64,000 nt of DNA from JBFLYN01 sp040756655 (lineage in GTDB: Bacteria > Bacillota > Sulfobacillia > UBA8153). Shown here one piece after another: positions 49,299 through 57,963 of this stretch. The notes beneath the pieces were generated by a model. That model worked only from the letters and a program-made list of their open reading frames with translations, had not been told where the DNA came from and made no database searches. The first letter of the stretch is position 1, and the number at the start of each line of letters is the position of its first letter. A program made the translations under genes and the position numbers. Location: positions 1-64,000 of the forward strand of contig JBFLYN010000001.1 of NCBI GenBank assembly GCA_040756655.1, read 5' to 3'.

Positions 49299-49958
49299 GT
49301 GCGCATGCCCATTGGCACCATAATCCTCATCGTCGTCGCCATACTGGTGTACTTCGGCCTGGCCCAGCGCGTGCTCGACCGCATGCGGATGACGGACCGG
49401 GCGGCGTTGGGGGTCATCGCGCTGCTCATTGCCGGGAGTTTTGTGAATTTCCGCTTGCTGGCGCCCCCGGCGGAACTAATGGTCAATGTCGGTGGAGCAC
49501 TGGTCCCCCTGGGAGTGGCCATCTGGCTCATCGTCACCGCCGACGAGGCCATGGAGAAAGTACGTGGGAGCCTGGCTGCGGTCATCACCGGGGTGGCCGT
49601 ATACGGGGCTATCAAGATCCTCAACCCGGAAGAGCAGACCATGTTCATCGATCCGGTGTTTGCTTTTGCCATCATCGCGGGCATTGTCGGGTACCTGGCT
49701 GGTCGTTCGCGACGATCGGCCTTCATCGCGGGCATCACCGGTGTGATCCTGGGCGACATCTTCCACTACATCGAACTAACGGTCAGGCGCCTGCCCGGCC
49801 GCACCTGGCTGGGCGGTGCGGGCGCCTTCGACTCGGTGGTAATCGCCGGGCTCTTAGCCGTCTTGCTGGCAGAACTGGTGGGCGAGACCCGGGAACGGCT
49901 GGCCCAGGGGAACCGGACCGGGCCGGACCGGGAGGACGAGAGGGGTGAGGCCACGTGA
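49299..49958 (+). CDS. DUF1614 membrane protein
   Basis: 219 residues from GTG 49299 with GGGAGGT upstream. About six membrane helices; conserved segments are GVIALLIAGSFVNFRLL, VNVGGALVPLGVAIWLI and GAFDSVVIAGLLAVLLAEL, the DUF1614 pattern. In Clostridia DUF1614 proteins often precede spoIIP, as here; the stop overlaps the spoIIP GTG (GTGA). A role in sporulation is inferred from linkage. The 297 bp before it (49002-49298) show no clear feature. Confidence 0.88.
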   Translation: MRMPIGTIILIVVAILVYFGLAQRVLDRMRMTDRAALGVIALLIAGSFVNFRLLAPPAELMVNVGGALVPLGVAIWLIVTADEAMEKVRGSLAAVITGVAVYGAIKILNPEEQTMFIDPVFAFAIIAGIVGYLAGRSRRSAFIAGITGVILGDIFHYIELTVRRLPGRTWLGGAGAFDSVVIAGLLAVLLAELVGETRERLAQGNRTGPDREDERGEAT

Positions 49959-51097
49959 CCCGGCGTCATCTTCTGCTGGTCACTCTGGCAGTGCTGATCC
50001 TGGCCGCAGGCGTGTACGGCAGTGTGCGACTGACTGCCCGCACCAGCCCTTTTGACACCGAGCTTGACGAACGCCTGGACGGGGGCTATTTCACGGTCCT
50101 GGACCCGGAAGGCCGCATACTCCTGCAGACCGGAAGGATCCTGACGGTGGGAGATGAGTTCATCACCGCCGACAACCAGGAATACGTCATCTACAAGATG
50201 GAAGGAGATCACGCTCATGCCCGCTACCGGCGGCAGATCACCCTACCGCGCTCCGTGGGTCCGGACTGGCCCTGGTACCGCACGTGGCTGGGAAGGGTGG
50301 GGGAACAGCCCGCCCAGGGCGGGGGCCAGGCCACTGTGGGCATCCTGCATTCTCATTCTGCTGAGTCCTACGTACCCAGCGACGGCACCGAATCCCGCCC
50401 GACCGGCGGCGGCATCATCCAGGTAGGAAGGTCGTTTGCCGAAGCCCTCGAAAAGCAGGGTCTACGGACCATTCACGATACAACCAGCCATGCACCTCAC
50501 GACGCCGGTGCCTATACCCGCTCCCGCCGGACCGCTGTCGATCTTATGCGTCAGAATGTCAGCGCCATTTTCGACGTGCACCGGGATGCCGCCCCGCCGG
50601 GTGCCTACAAGACGGAAATCGACGGGGAGCAGGCTACCCAGATCCTGCTGGTGGTGGGAAGGCAGAACCCCAAGCTGGGTTCCAACCGGACCTTCGCCCA
50701 AAGGCTGAAGGCCGCGGCCGACGAGGTCCAGCCTGGCCTGGTCAAGGGTGTGCTTACGGCCCAGGGCAGGTATAACCAAGACCTCTTGGACCGCATGGTT
50801 ATCCTGGAGGTAGGGGCGCACACCAACCGACGCGAGGACGCTGAGGCAGGAGTGGCCAAGCTGGCGGAAGCCGTCCCGGCGTTGTTGGGTGCAGCCGGGG
50901 CCGGGCGTGGCGCCCAGTCACGCAGTGGGTGGGTGACCCTGGCGTGGATCCTGGGCGGGTTGGTGGTTTTACTGGGCGTTTACCTGTACCTTGCCACGGG
51001 CAGCTGGGAGGAACTCAAGAACAAGCTGCGGGGCTTTTTTGGCGGCCGGGAATTCGCCGACCTGTTCAGACGGTCTGGTCCGCGCAGTGAAGAGTAG
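49955..51097 (+). CDS. spoIIP: stage II sporulation protein P with extra C-terminal helix
   Basis: 380 residues from GTG. SpoIIP is the amidase/endopeptidase that, with SpoIID and SpoIIM, thins the septum and drives engulfment. An N-terminal membrane anchor (HLLLVTLAVLILAAGVYGSV) precedes the catalytic domain, whose zinc ligands are expected in GILHSHSAESYVPSDG and AIFDVHRDAAPPGAY, with the Glu in VILEVGAHTN. The C terminus adds a second membrane helix (WVTLAWILGGLVVLLGVYLYL) and a basic tail, not found in Bacillus SpoIIP. Confidence 0.92.
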   Translation: MTRRHLLLVTLAVLILAAGVYGSVRLTARTSPFDTELDERLDGGYFTVLDPEGRILLQTGRILTVGDEFITADNQEYVIYKMEGDHAHARYRRQITLPRSVGPDWPWYRTWLGRVGEQPAQGGGQATVGILHSHSAESYVPSDGTESRPTGGGIIQVGRSFAEALEKQGLRTIHDTTSHAPHDAGAYTRSRRTAVDLMRQNVSAIFDVHRDAAPPGAYKTEIDGEQATQILLVVGRQNPKLGSNRTFAQRLKAAADEVQPGLVKGVLTAQGRYNQDLLDRMVILEVGAHTNRREDAEAGVAKLAEAVPALLGAAGAGRGAQSRSGWVTLAWILGGLVVLLGVYLYLATGSWEELKNKLRGFFGGREFADLFRRSGPRSEE

Positions 51098-51172
51098 GGG
51101 CGGACAACTGCTAAAGACAGGATCCGGGCCCTGGCGTCCAGGGGTCTGGAGGGTGGACGGGGGGAAAGGCGG

Positions 51173-52063
51173 TTGGGCAACCCCGAACTTGCCATTCTCT
51201 TGGGATTTGCCACCGGGTTCTTGGCCCGGCTCTACCTTCTCAGGTCGGACTATCGCCAGTACCCCAGCTATCCCCACGGCTATGCCAGCCACCTGGCGCT
51301 CGGCGCCATCGCCGCATTCATAGGCGCCGTGGTGATTCCGGCTGTGGCGGCCAGGGAGTACACGGCCGTCACGTTCCTTACCCTGGCGGCCCAGCAGTTT
51401 AGGGAAGTGCGGGACATGGAGCGGAAGAGCCTGGTAAGCCTGGAGGAGGTGGAACTGGTCCGGCGTGGCAACGCCTACATCGAGGGGATCGCGAAAATCT
51501 TCGAGGCTCGCAACTACATGGTCATGGCCGTGGCGGTGCTGACGTCGGGGGGCACCAGGGTGGTGGCTCCCTGGCTGGGCGTCCTCCTGGGGGCGGCAGG
51601 ACTGGGGCTGGCTGCGCTCCTCATCGACCAGGAGGTAGTGGGAGATGTGGCGCGCATCCGGCCAGGGGAACTCCGGTTCGACGGGCCCGGGCTCTTTGTG
51701 GACGATATTTTCGTCATGAACGTGGGCCTCCAGCAGTCGCGGGAGTCCATACTCGACTACGGGCTGGGAGCGGTCTTGGAGCCCAAAGACGATGATGCCC
51801 GCGACACGCTGGCCAATGCCGGGCAGCGCCAGGCCATACTCCATGATGTTTCTGTGGTCTTAGGAGTCAGGAGGGACGTGGACGAGCCCGAGTTTACCCC
51901 GCTCATCCGGCGCCAGGTCGCCACCGGCCGGGTAGCCCTGTACATCGTGCCCATGGAAAAGGATATGGGGAGCCTGCTAGCCGCCATCGGGCGCGTCCCG
52001 GTGCTGGAGTCCAGCCGGGGCAGGGCCCTGAAGGCCAAGGCCGGCCGCCTGGCTGCCGACTGA
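51173..52063 (+). CDS. YIEGIA family membrane protein
   Basis: 296 residues from a TTG start at 51173. The name-giving motif is intact in ELVRRGNAYIEGIAKIFEARNYM. About five membrane helices surround it (for example IAAFIGAVVIPAVAA and GVLLGAAGLGLAALLID). The C terminus is soluble. YIEGIA proteins occur in spore-formers and are linked to germination genes. Here it forms a module with its small partner gene downstream. Molecular role not established. Confidence 0.85.
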   Translation: MGNPELAILLGFATGFLARLYLLRSDYRQYPSYPHGYASHLALGAIAAFIGAVVIPAVAAREYTAVTFLTLAAQQFREVRDMERKSLVSLEEVELVRRGNAYIEGIAKIFEARNYMVMAVAVLTSGGTRVVAPWLGVLLGAAGLGLAALLIDQEVVGDVARIRPGELRFDGPGLFVDDIFVMNVGLQQSRESILDYGLGAVLEPKDDDARDTLANAGQRQAILHDVSVVLGVRRDVDEPEFTPLIRRQVATGRVALYIVPMEKDMGSLLAAIGRVPVLESSRGRALKAKAGRLAAD

Positions 52064-52079
52064 AACGGAGGGCTGTGCC

Positions 52080-52271
52080 ATGGGAACCCGCCTGGTTCAC
52101 CAGATCTTGGCCGTGGTCACCACCACTGACACCGTGGTAGGTGGTGGTACTCCCATCTTTCACGTGACAGATGCCGGGGAACGCGAGCGGGTGGCAAACC
52201 TCCTGGCCCGCATCCTGCAGGCTATGGTCCACGACATCGGAAACGGCACCTATATCCTGGTCAAGCACTAG
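52080..52271 (+). CDS. small partner protein of YIEGIA (capping subunit)
   Basis: 63 residues (GTRLVHQILAVVTTTDTVVG, PIFHVTDAGERERVANLLA, NGTYILVKH). This small alpha/beta protein follows YIEGIA genes in many spore-formers and is known as its capping-complex subunit. It starts at ATG with CGGAGGG upstream. It is probably soluble and binds the cytoplasmic side of YIEGIA. Evidence is length, position and a general match. Confidence 0.75.
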   Translation: MGTRLVHQILAVVTTTDTVVGGGTPIFHVTDAGERERVANLLARILQAMVHDIGNGTYILVKH

Positions 52272-52282
52272 CGGGAGGAAAC

Positions 52283-53383
52283 ATGAAGGTCATCTACCAC
52301 TGCTACGGGGGGGCCCACTCGTCGGTGGCTGCGGCCGGCCTGCACTTGGGCATCATTGCCAGCGAACCCCAGCCGACCGTGGCCGAACTAGAGAGCCTAC
52401 CCTACTTCGACAAGAACGACCCCAAGGACATAGGCCGGGTACGCCTCATGGGCGTGGATGACCTGGGTGCTGAGGTGCTGGTGCTGGGGCGCTCGGCGGC
52501 CGCGCCCATAGTGATCCGGACCCTGGCCGGCCTGGCCCAGATGTACGGCGCAGAAGATGCGATCTTCGGAGACACCACCGGCTGCATCAACTGGAGGATG
52601 GTGGCCGGTGGCATCGGCTCTCGCCGTATACGGGTGCAGCGCATCGGGCGGCCCCTGGTCACCAGCGGTACCCGGCAGGCCCTAACCGCCCTCGCGCGCC
52701 TGGTCTCGGACATCCGGGCCCTGCAGCGCCAGGCCCACCGGGACGTCAAAGGAGACGGAGGGCAGAGGGGAGGGGACGGGGTGCGAGCGCCCGGCGCCAT
52801 TCTCTACATCCCCGCCGGGCAAAGACCGGTGGCAGAGTCGGCTCTGGCCGGTGGTCGCCTGCGGAAAGTGATATATCACTGTCATGGAAGCACTCATTCG
52901 TCGGTGCTGGCCGCTGCCTTGCACCTGGGGGTGGTAGATGCCCGTCGCCGCCCGTCGGTAGACGAGATCATTAACCTCAAGCTCTTTGACCGGGTGGAGA
53001 ACGATGCCATCGGCACCCCGTTTCTGTGCGGGCACGACGAAGGAGGTCGCGAAGTGTACGTGCTGGGCACTGGCGGGCACAAGGCACTGGTCACCTGCCT
53101 GGTCAACTCCTTCGTAGCCACGTGCTACCGGGACGAACCCCCACCTTACCTTGTGGATACTCTGACCCTGGTGAACACCAGGACCCGGGTGGGCGGTTTT
53201 GCTTCCCGGCGGTTGGGCCAGGCCTGGGGAAGGCGGGCCGCGGCCCAGGGGCTCCGCGATAACTTCGAGAACCTCGTTGACCTGGTCCACCTGGTCAAGG
53301 TGGCCCTGGGAGGACCAGTATCTCCAGAAGCGGCCCGACCCGTGCGGCCGTCTCCTCGTCCAGTGCTGGCGGGGCGGGAGTAG
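52283..53383 (+). CDS. tandem DUF3189 protein
   Basis: 366 residues with GGAGG before the ATG. Two homologous DUF3189 domains are fused: the first begins KVIYHCYGGAHSSVAAAGLH (1-150), the second KVIYHCHGSTHSSVLAAALH (about 190-340). Both keep the H-C-x-G-x-x-H-S-S core, which could bind a metal or phosphate. A variable linker (about 150-190) joins them. DUF3189 proteins are found mostly in spore-formers, usually as separate adjacent genes. Function unknown. Confidence 0.85.
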   Translation: MKVIYHCYGGAHSSVAAAGLHLGIIASEPQPTVAELESLPYFDKNDPKDIGRVRLMGVDDLGAEVLVLGRSAAAPIVIRTLAGLAQMYGAEDAIFGDTTGCINWRMVAGGIGSRRIRVQRIGRPLVTSGTRQALTALARLVSDIRALQRQAHRDVKGDGGQRGGDGVRAPGAILYIPAGQRPVAESALAGGRLRKVIYHCHGSTHSSVLAAALHLGVVDARRRPSVDEIINLKLFDRVENDAIGTPFLCGHDEGGREVYVLGTGGHKALVTCLVNSFVATCYRDEPPPYLVDTLTLVNTRTRVGGFASRRLGQAWGRRAAAQGLRDNFENLVDLVHLVKVALGGPVSPEAARPVRPSPRPVLAGRE

Positions 53384-53388
53384 CCTCC

Positions 53389-53418
53389 TTGACTTGCCCC
53401 GGCGGCCAAGTACATAAT
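53389..53418 (+). promoter_or_regulatory. sigma-A-type promoter before the DUF512/der operon
   Basis: TTGACT (53389-53394), 18-nt spacer, CATAAT (53413-53418), 30 bp before the start codon. Confidence 0.55.
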
Positions 53419-53448
53419 GTAGGAGACGGCAGGGGTGGAGGTGGGGAA

Positions 53449-54756
53449 ATGGCTGCTGGGCTTATTACCGGGGTGGAGCCGGGAAGCATCGGCGAAAAGC
53501 TGGGCATAGTACCGGGCGAGCAGCTGTTGGAACTCAACGGCCACCCGGTGAGCGATGTCATCGACTACCGTTTTCACAGTGCCGAAGCGTGGCTGGAGAT
53601 CAAGCTGGCGTCGCCGACGGGTCGTACCCGGCATTTGTCAGTAGCCAAGCACCCGGACCAGCCGCTGGGGTTGGAGTTTTCCACGGCCACCTTCGACGCC
53701 GTAAGAACCTGCGCCAACTGCTGCTCCTTCTGCTTTGTCAACGCCCTTCCGCCCGGCGTCAGAAAGAGCCTCACCGTCAAGGACGACGACTACCGGCTTT
53801 CTTTTCTCCACGGCAACTTCATCACCCTGACCAACCTGACTCCAGCCGACTGGGAGCGCATCCGGCGCATGCGGCTTTCGCCTCTGTACGTCTCGGTGCA
53901 TGCCACCAACCCACCGATCCGCCAAAAACTACTGGGGCATGCCCGGGCCGGGCGTATCATGGCTGACCTGGAGCGTCTGTCCGGCTACGGCATTGAGGTC
54001 CATGCCCAGGTGGTCATTTGCCCGGGCGTCAATGACGGGCCCGAACTGGACCGGACCCTGGGCGACCTTTCGGAGCTTTGGCCGGCGGTCCGTTCGGTCG
54101 GAGTGGTCCCAGTGGGCACCACGTCCTACAGGCGGGAACCGTTCGCACCGGTGACCCCGGAAGTGGCCCGTGAAGTGCTCGCCGGAGTGCACGAGTTCCA
54201 GCAACGGTGCCGTGAGCAGTTTGAGGATGGGTTTGTATATGCAGCCGACGAGTTCTACCTCATGACCGGACAGCCGTTTCCCTCGCTGGCCGAGTATGGG
54301 GATTTTCCCCAGCTGGAAAACGGCATCGGCATGGCCGTCTTGTTTTGGGACGAGTTGGCCCACGAATCGGCCATGGCGCCGTCCCGCATCCGGCGGCCGG
54401 TGGAACTGGCCCTGGTCACAGGCGTGCTGGCCCTGCCGTTACTGGAAGACGCCGCCCGGGCCCTCAACCGTGTGCGCGGGGTGCGGGCCCGGGTCATAGC
54501 CGTGAGCAACAGTTTTTTTGGCCCACAGGTCACCGTGGCCGGCCTGCTAGCGGGAAAGGACCTCCGGGTAGCGCTGGGGAGCTGCCGGGCCGGGGAGGTG
54601 GCGGTGGTCCCGAGCCACATACTCCGGGACGGGGTCTTCCTGGACGATGTGAGCCTGGAGGAAGTGGAACGTTCCAGCCCGGTGCCGGTGAAGGTCTGCG
54701 ACCCCCACCCGGCTGCCCTGTTCCGGCTGGCGCTGGAGGGAGGGGCTGGCCAGTGA
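53449..54756 (+). CDS. DUF512 protein: PDZ plus radical SAM-like iron-sulfur domain
   Basis: 435 residues from ATG 53449 with GTGGAGGTGGGG upstream. A PDZ-like domain (about 1-60: ITGVEPGSIGEKLGIVPGEQ) precedes an iron-sulfur domain whose cluster motif CANCCSFCFVNALPPGVRKS keeps C-x3-C-x2-C with one extra Cys. LTVKDDDYRLSFLHGNFITL, SPLYVSVHATNP and VICPGVNDG follow, the usual DUF512 layout. In Clostridia it nearly always precedes der, suggesting a link to ribosome assembly, but its reaction is unknown. Overlaps der (GTGA). Confidence 0.9.
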   Translation: MAAGLITGVEPGSIGEKLGIVPGEQLLELNGHPVSDVIDYRFHSAEAWLEIKLASPTGRTRHLSVAKHPDQPLGLEFSTATFDAVRTCANCCSFCFVNALPPGVRKSLTVKDDDYRLSFLHGNFITLTNLTPADWERIRRMRLSPLYVSVHATNPPIRQKLLGHARAGRIMADLERLSGYGIEVHAQVVICPGVNDGPELDRTLGDLSELWPAVRSVGVVPVGTTSYRREPFAPVTPEVAREVLAGVHEFQQRCREQFEDGFVYAADEFYLMTGQPFPSLAEYGDFPQLENGIGMAVLFWDELAHESAMAPSRIRRPVELALVTGVLALPLLEDAARALNRVRGVRARVIAVSNSFFGPQVTVAGLLAGKDLRVALGSCRAGEVAVVPSHILRDGVFLDDVSLEEVERSSPVPVKVCDPHPAALFRLALEGGAGQ

Positions 54757-56072
54757 AACCCATTGTAGCGCTGGTGGGCAGGCCCAACGTGGGGAAGTCG
54801 GCGCTTTTCAACCGCCTGGTACAGCGGTCGTTGGCCATCGTGGAAGACGTGCCCGGGGTGACCCGCGATCGCATCTACGCCGACACCGAGTGGCAGGGCA
54901 AGGAGTTCACCTTGGTGGACACTGGCGGCCTCACGTTTACCGGAGACGAGACAATGAACCAGCTCGTCCGCTACCAGGCCGAGACGGCCATCCGGGAGGC
55001 CGACGTCATCGTACTCGTGGTGGACGGTCGCCAGGGAGTCATGCCCGGTGATCGCCAAGTAGCCGACCTCTTGCGCCGGGCACAGGTTCCCATCCTGCTT
55101 GCGGTGAACAAGGGCGAGGCCAGGACGGCGGACCAGGCGGCCATGGAGTTCTATGAACTGGGGTTGGCCGAGCCCCTGGTGGTGTCGGCGCTGCATGGCC
55201 TGGGTACCGGCGATCTTCTGGACCACATCATTGCCCACCTGCCCCACGTGGTCCAAGAAGAGACTACAGCCGGGCCAGACCGAGCGGTAAGGGTGGCGGT
55301 GGCGGGTCGACCCAATGTAGGGAAGTCGTCCCTGGTCAACCAGTTGGTGGGGCAGGAGCGCATGATCGTCAGTGCCGAGGCTGGCACCACCAGGGACGCC
55401 GTGGACATCGCTTGCTCAGTCGATGGGCGGGAGTATGTGTTCGTGGATACGGCCGGGCTGCGGCGGCGGGCGCGGGTGGGCGAGGGGGTGGAGAAGTTCG
55501 GGGCCTTGCGGGCACTTCGGGCCGTGAGCCGGGCCCACGTGGTTATCCTGGTGCTGGACGCCGTGGCCGGCGTGGCGGACCAGGACAAGAAAATCGCCGG
55601 TTACATAGACGAGGCCGGGAGGGGCCTGGTCATCGCCGTGAACAAGTGGGACCTTGTGGAGAAGAAAACTGGTACCCAGGAGAAGTACCTGGAACAAGTT
55701 CGCTGGCAACTGGGGTTTGTGGACTATGCCCCGGTGGTCTTCATCTCGGCCCTCACCGGACAGCGTGTAAAGAACCTCCTGGAGACCGTGGACCGGGTGG
55801 CGGCAGAGCATGCCCGTACCATGACCACGGCCGTGCTCAACGAGGTGGTGCAGGAAGCTACGGCACTGCACCCGCCGCCGTCGGACAAGGGCCGGGCCCT
55901 CAGGATCTACTACGTCACCCAGGTGGCAAGCAGGCCGCCGCGGGTGCTGTGCTTCGTAAACGACCCCGAGAGACTCACCGACAGCTACCAGAGGTACTTG
56001 GAGGGCCGGCTGCGCCAGGCCTTCGGGCTGGAAGGGACGCCCTTGCGGCTGCATTTTCGTAAGCGCAGGTAA
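54753..56072 (+). CDS. der: ribosome-assembly GTPase Der (EngA)
   Basis: 439 residues from GTG 54753 (the frame is open further upstream but antecedent codons lie inside the DUF512 gene). Two tandem G domains: GRPNVGKSALFNRLVQRS with DTGG and NKGE (first) and GRPNVGKSSLVNQLVGQE with DTAGLRRRARV and NKWD (second), then a KH-like C-terminal domain (about 355-439). Der is essential for 50S ribosome assembly. It continues the operon to plsY. Confidence 0.96.
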   Translation: MKPIVALVGRPNVGKSALFNRLVQRSLAIVEDVPGVTRDRIYADTEWQGKEFTLVDTGGLTFTGDETMNQLVRYQAETAIREADVIVLVVDGRQGVMPGDRQVADLLRRAQVPILLAVNKGEARTADQAAMEFYELGLAEPLVVSALHGLGTGDLLDHIIAHLPHVVQEETTAGPDRAVRVAVAGRPNVGKSSLVNQLVGQERMIVSAEAGTTRDAVDIACSVDGREYVFVDTAGLRRRARVGEGVEKFGALRALRAVSRAHVVILVLDAVAGVADQDKKIAGYIDEAGRGLVIAVNKWDLVEKKTGTQEKYLEQVRWQLGFVDYAPVVFISALTGQRVKNLLETVDRVAAEHARTMTTAVLNEVVQEATALHPPPSDKGRALRIYYVTQVASRPPRVLCFVNDPERLTDSYQRYLEGRLRQAFGLEGTPLRLHFRKRR

Positions 56073-56096
56073 AGCGAGATAGGGGGGCTGGAATCG

Positions 56097-56693
56097 TTGG
56101 TTTCGGTGATACTCATCGGCTACGTCGTAGGTTCGATTCCCTTTGGTTACCTGGCAGGACGCCTGCGCGGGATCGACCTCATGGCAGTGGGCAGCGGCAA
56201 CATCGGGGCCACCAATGTCCTCCGGACGCTGGGCGTGACCTGGGCCGTGCCGGTTTTGGTGCTGGATGCGGCCAAGGGAGTGCTGTCGGCCTACGCAGGC
56301 ACGGTCCTCCTGCCCGGCATGCCCCAATGGGGGGCCGTGGCCGGGGCCGGGGCAGCCCTGGCCGGTCACACCTGGTCGGTATTCCTGCGGTTCCGCGGGG
56401 GCAAGAGCGCCGCCACTGGCGCTGGAGCCCTGCTCTACCTCATGCCCCGGGTAGTGGCGGTGACCTTACTCGCCTTCACGGTCACGGTGGCGGTAACCCG
56501 CTACGTTTCCCTGGGGTCCATCGTGGGAGCCACGGTGGCCGTAACTGCTGCCCTGGTCACGCCCAACCCGTTGCCCTTCCGACTCCTGGTGGTAGCTGGC
56601 GGGATCCTCATAGTCGTCAGGCATCGCAGCAACATCGCGCGCCTGCTGGCCGGTACCGAGAACCGGCTGGGGCAGAAGGCGGGCCGGTCGTGA
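56097..56693 (+). CDS. plsY: glycerol-3-phosphate acyltransferase PlsY
   Basis: 198 residues from a TTG start. About five membrane helices. The catalytic loops carry GSIPFGYLAGRLRGIDLMAVGSGN-type first motif, then GHTWSVFLRFRGGKSAATGAG (loop 2) and RHRSNIARLLAGTENRLG near the C terminus. PlsY transfers acyl groups from acyl-phosphate to glycerol-3-phosphate. It lies directly before gpsA, which makes its substrate. The stop overlaps the gpsA start (GTGA). Confidence 0.95.
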   Translation: MVSVILIGYVVGSIPFGYLAGRLRGIDLMAVGSGNIGATNVLRTLGVTWAVPVLVLDAAKGVLSAYAGTVLLPGMPQWGAVAGAGAALAGHTWSVFLRFRGGKSAATGAGALLYLMPRVVAVTLLAFTVTVAVTRYVSLGSIVGATVAVTAALVTPNPLPFRLLVVAGGILIVVRHRSNIARLLAGTENRLGQKAGRS

Positions 56694-57724
56694 GCCGCCG
56701 GGTGGCTGTGGTGGGGGCGGGGGCGTGGGGGACGGCCCTGACCATTCCGCTGGTGGCATCCCAAAGCTCGGTTGCCCTCTGGTGCCGCCGGCCGGAGCTG
56801 GCCGAGGAGATCAACGCCACCGGCTGCAACCATGCCTACTTGCCGGGAGTACCGCTGGGCCCGGTGTGGGCCACCGGCGACTTGCAGGCAGCGGTGGCCG
56901 GGGCTGGCATAGTCATCCTGGGACTCCCATCGGCCGTAATGCGCCCGGTGTGCCGAGCCTTGCGCCCATACTTGCCGGAAGGTGCTGCGGTTGTGTCCAC
57001 TGCCAAGGCACTGGACTTCCACACCCTAGAGCGCATGTCCGAGGTGATATCTGCGGAACTCGGCATAGACAGCCGACGGGTCTTGGCACTATCCGGTCCC
57101 AACTTCGCCGTAGAAGTGGTGCAGGGCTTGCCCACGGCCACAGTAGTGGGAGGAGAGCCGAAAGCTGCCCGGCTGGTCCAGGAGGCCATCATGACTGACC
57201 GGTTGCGCGTGTACACCAACCCGGACATCTGTGGCGTGGAGCTGGGGGGCGCCCTGAAAAACGTCATCGCCATCGCCGTGGGCATTGCCGACGGCATGGG
57301 CCTGGGACTCAACGCTCGGGCGGCGCTTATCACCCGGGGTTTGGCCGAGATGACCAGACTGGGCCGGGCCATGGGCGCCAGACCGTCCACCTTTTCCGGA
57401 CTCTCGGGCATGGGTGACCTGGTGCTTACCTGCACCGGCGAGTACAGCCGGAACCGGCAAGCCGGCATCGCACTGGGACAGGGGAGCACCATGAAGGAGT
57501 TTCTCTCATCCACCGGCCTGGTGGTGGAAGGGGCCAATACCGCGCGGGCCGCGTGGCAGCTGGCCCTGCGTTACCAGGTGGATATGCCCATAACCGAGGA
57601 AGTGCACCATATCCTCTTTGGTGGACGGTCGCCCCAAGAAGGGCTTGCCCGGGTTATGTCCCGCAGTCCCAAGGAGGAGAGCGAGGAGGTCGCTGCCAAC
57701 GGCGGTCTGATGTCCAGTGCCTAG
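56690..57724 (+). CDS. gpsA: glycerol-3-phosphate dehydrogenase [NAD(P)+]
   Basis: 344 residues from GTG 56690. It reduces dihydroxyacetone phosphate to glycerol-3-phosphate. The dinucleotide-binding GxGxxG is VAVVGAGAWGTALTIPL at the N terminus. The catalytic region includes LSGPNFAVEV, GALKNVIAIAVGIADGMGLG and FSGLSGMGDLVLTCTGEYSRNR. With PlsY upstream it starts phospholipid synthesis. A clear terminator follows. Confidence 0.95.
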   Translation: MSRRVAVVGAGAWGTALTIPLVASQSSVALWCRRPELAEEINATGCNHAYLPGVPLGPVWATGDLQAAVAGAGIVILGLPSAVMRPVCRALRPYLPEGAAVVSTAKALDFHTLERMSEVISAELGIDSRRVLALSGPNFAVEVVQGLPTATVVGGEPKAARLVQEAIMTDRLRVYTNPDICGVELGGALKNVIAIAVGIADGMGLGLNARAALITRGLAEMTRLGRAMGARPSTFSGLSGMGDLVLTCTGEYSRNRQAGIALGQGSTMKEFLSSTGLVVEGANTARAAWQLALRYQVDMPITEEVHHILFGGRSPQEGLARVMSRSPKEESEEVAANGGLMSSA

Positions 57725-57746
57725 ACTGTCCAGTTTGCGGACTCCC

Positions 57747-57775
57747 GGCGCCAGAAGGCGCCTTTTATCTTTTTC
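57747..57775 (+). terminator. intrinsic terminator after gpsA
   Basis: GGCGCC (57747-57752), AGAA loop, GGCGCC (57757-57762), then TTTTATCTTTTT. It ends the long operon. Confidence 0.88.
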
Positions 57776-57818
57776 ATTATGTTTTTGTCCACCGGGTGGA
57801 AAGTTGGTGCGGGGCTTG

Positions 57819-57848
57819 GCATATTGATGTATCGGCAAGGCATAGCAT
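57819..57848 (+). promoter_or_regulatory. sigma-E-like promoter of spoIVA
   Basis: GCATATT (57819-57825), 15-nt spacer, CATAGCAT (57841-57848). This fits sigma-E (-35 GnATATT, -10 CATACAnT) with two -10 mismatches. spoIVA is a classic mother-cell sigma-E gene, and the site lies about 115 bp before its start. Confidence 0.6.
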
Positions 57849-57963
57849 CTTGTAGCCCGCCTCTACGGTCGGACGGTGCCCGGCTGTTACGGGACGGTGG
57901 TCCGGCAGGCCTTCCCCAGGCCCGGACGGGGCGAGAATCTACTGAGACTGGAGGGGAGACGGG

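Noticed and set aside
49240..49300. Sigma-E or sigma-G promoter before DUF1614-spoIIP
   Set aside because: GCATATT is present near 49236, but the nearest CATTATC lies 18-20 nt away, too far for sigma-E and a poor fit for sigma-G.
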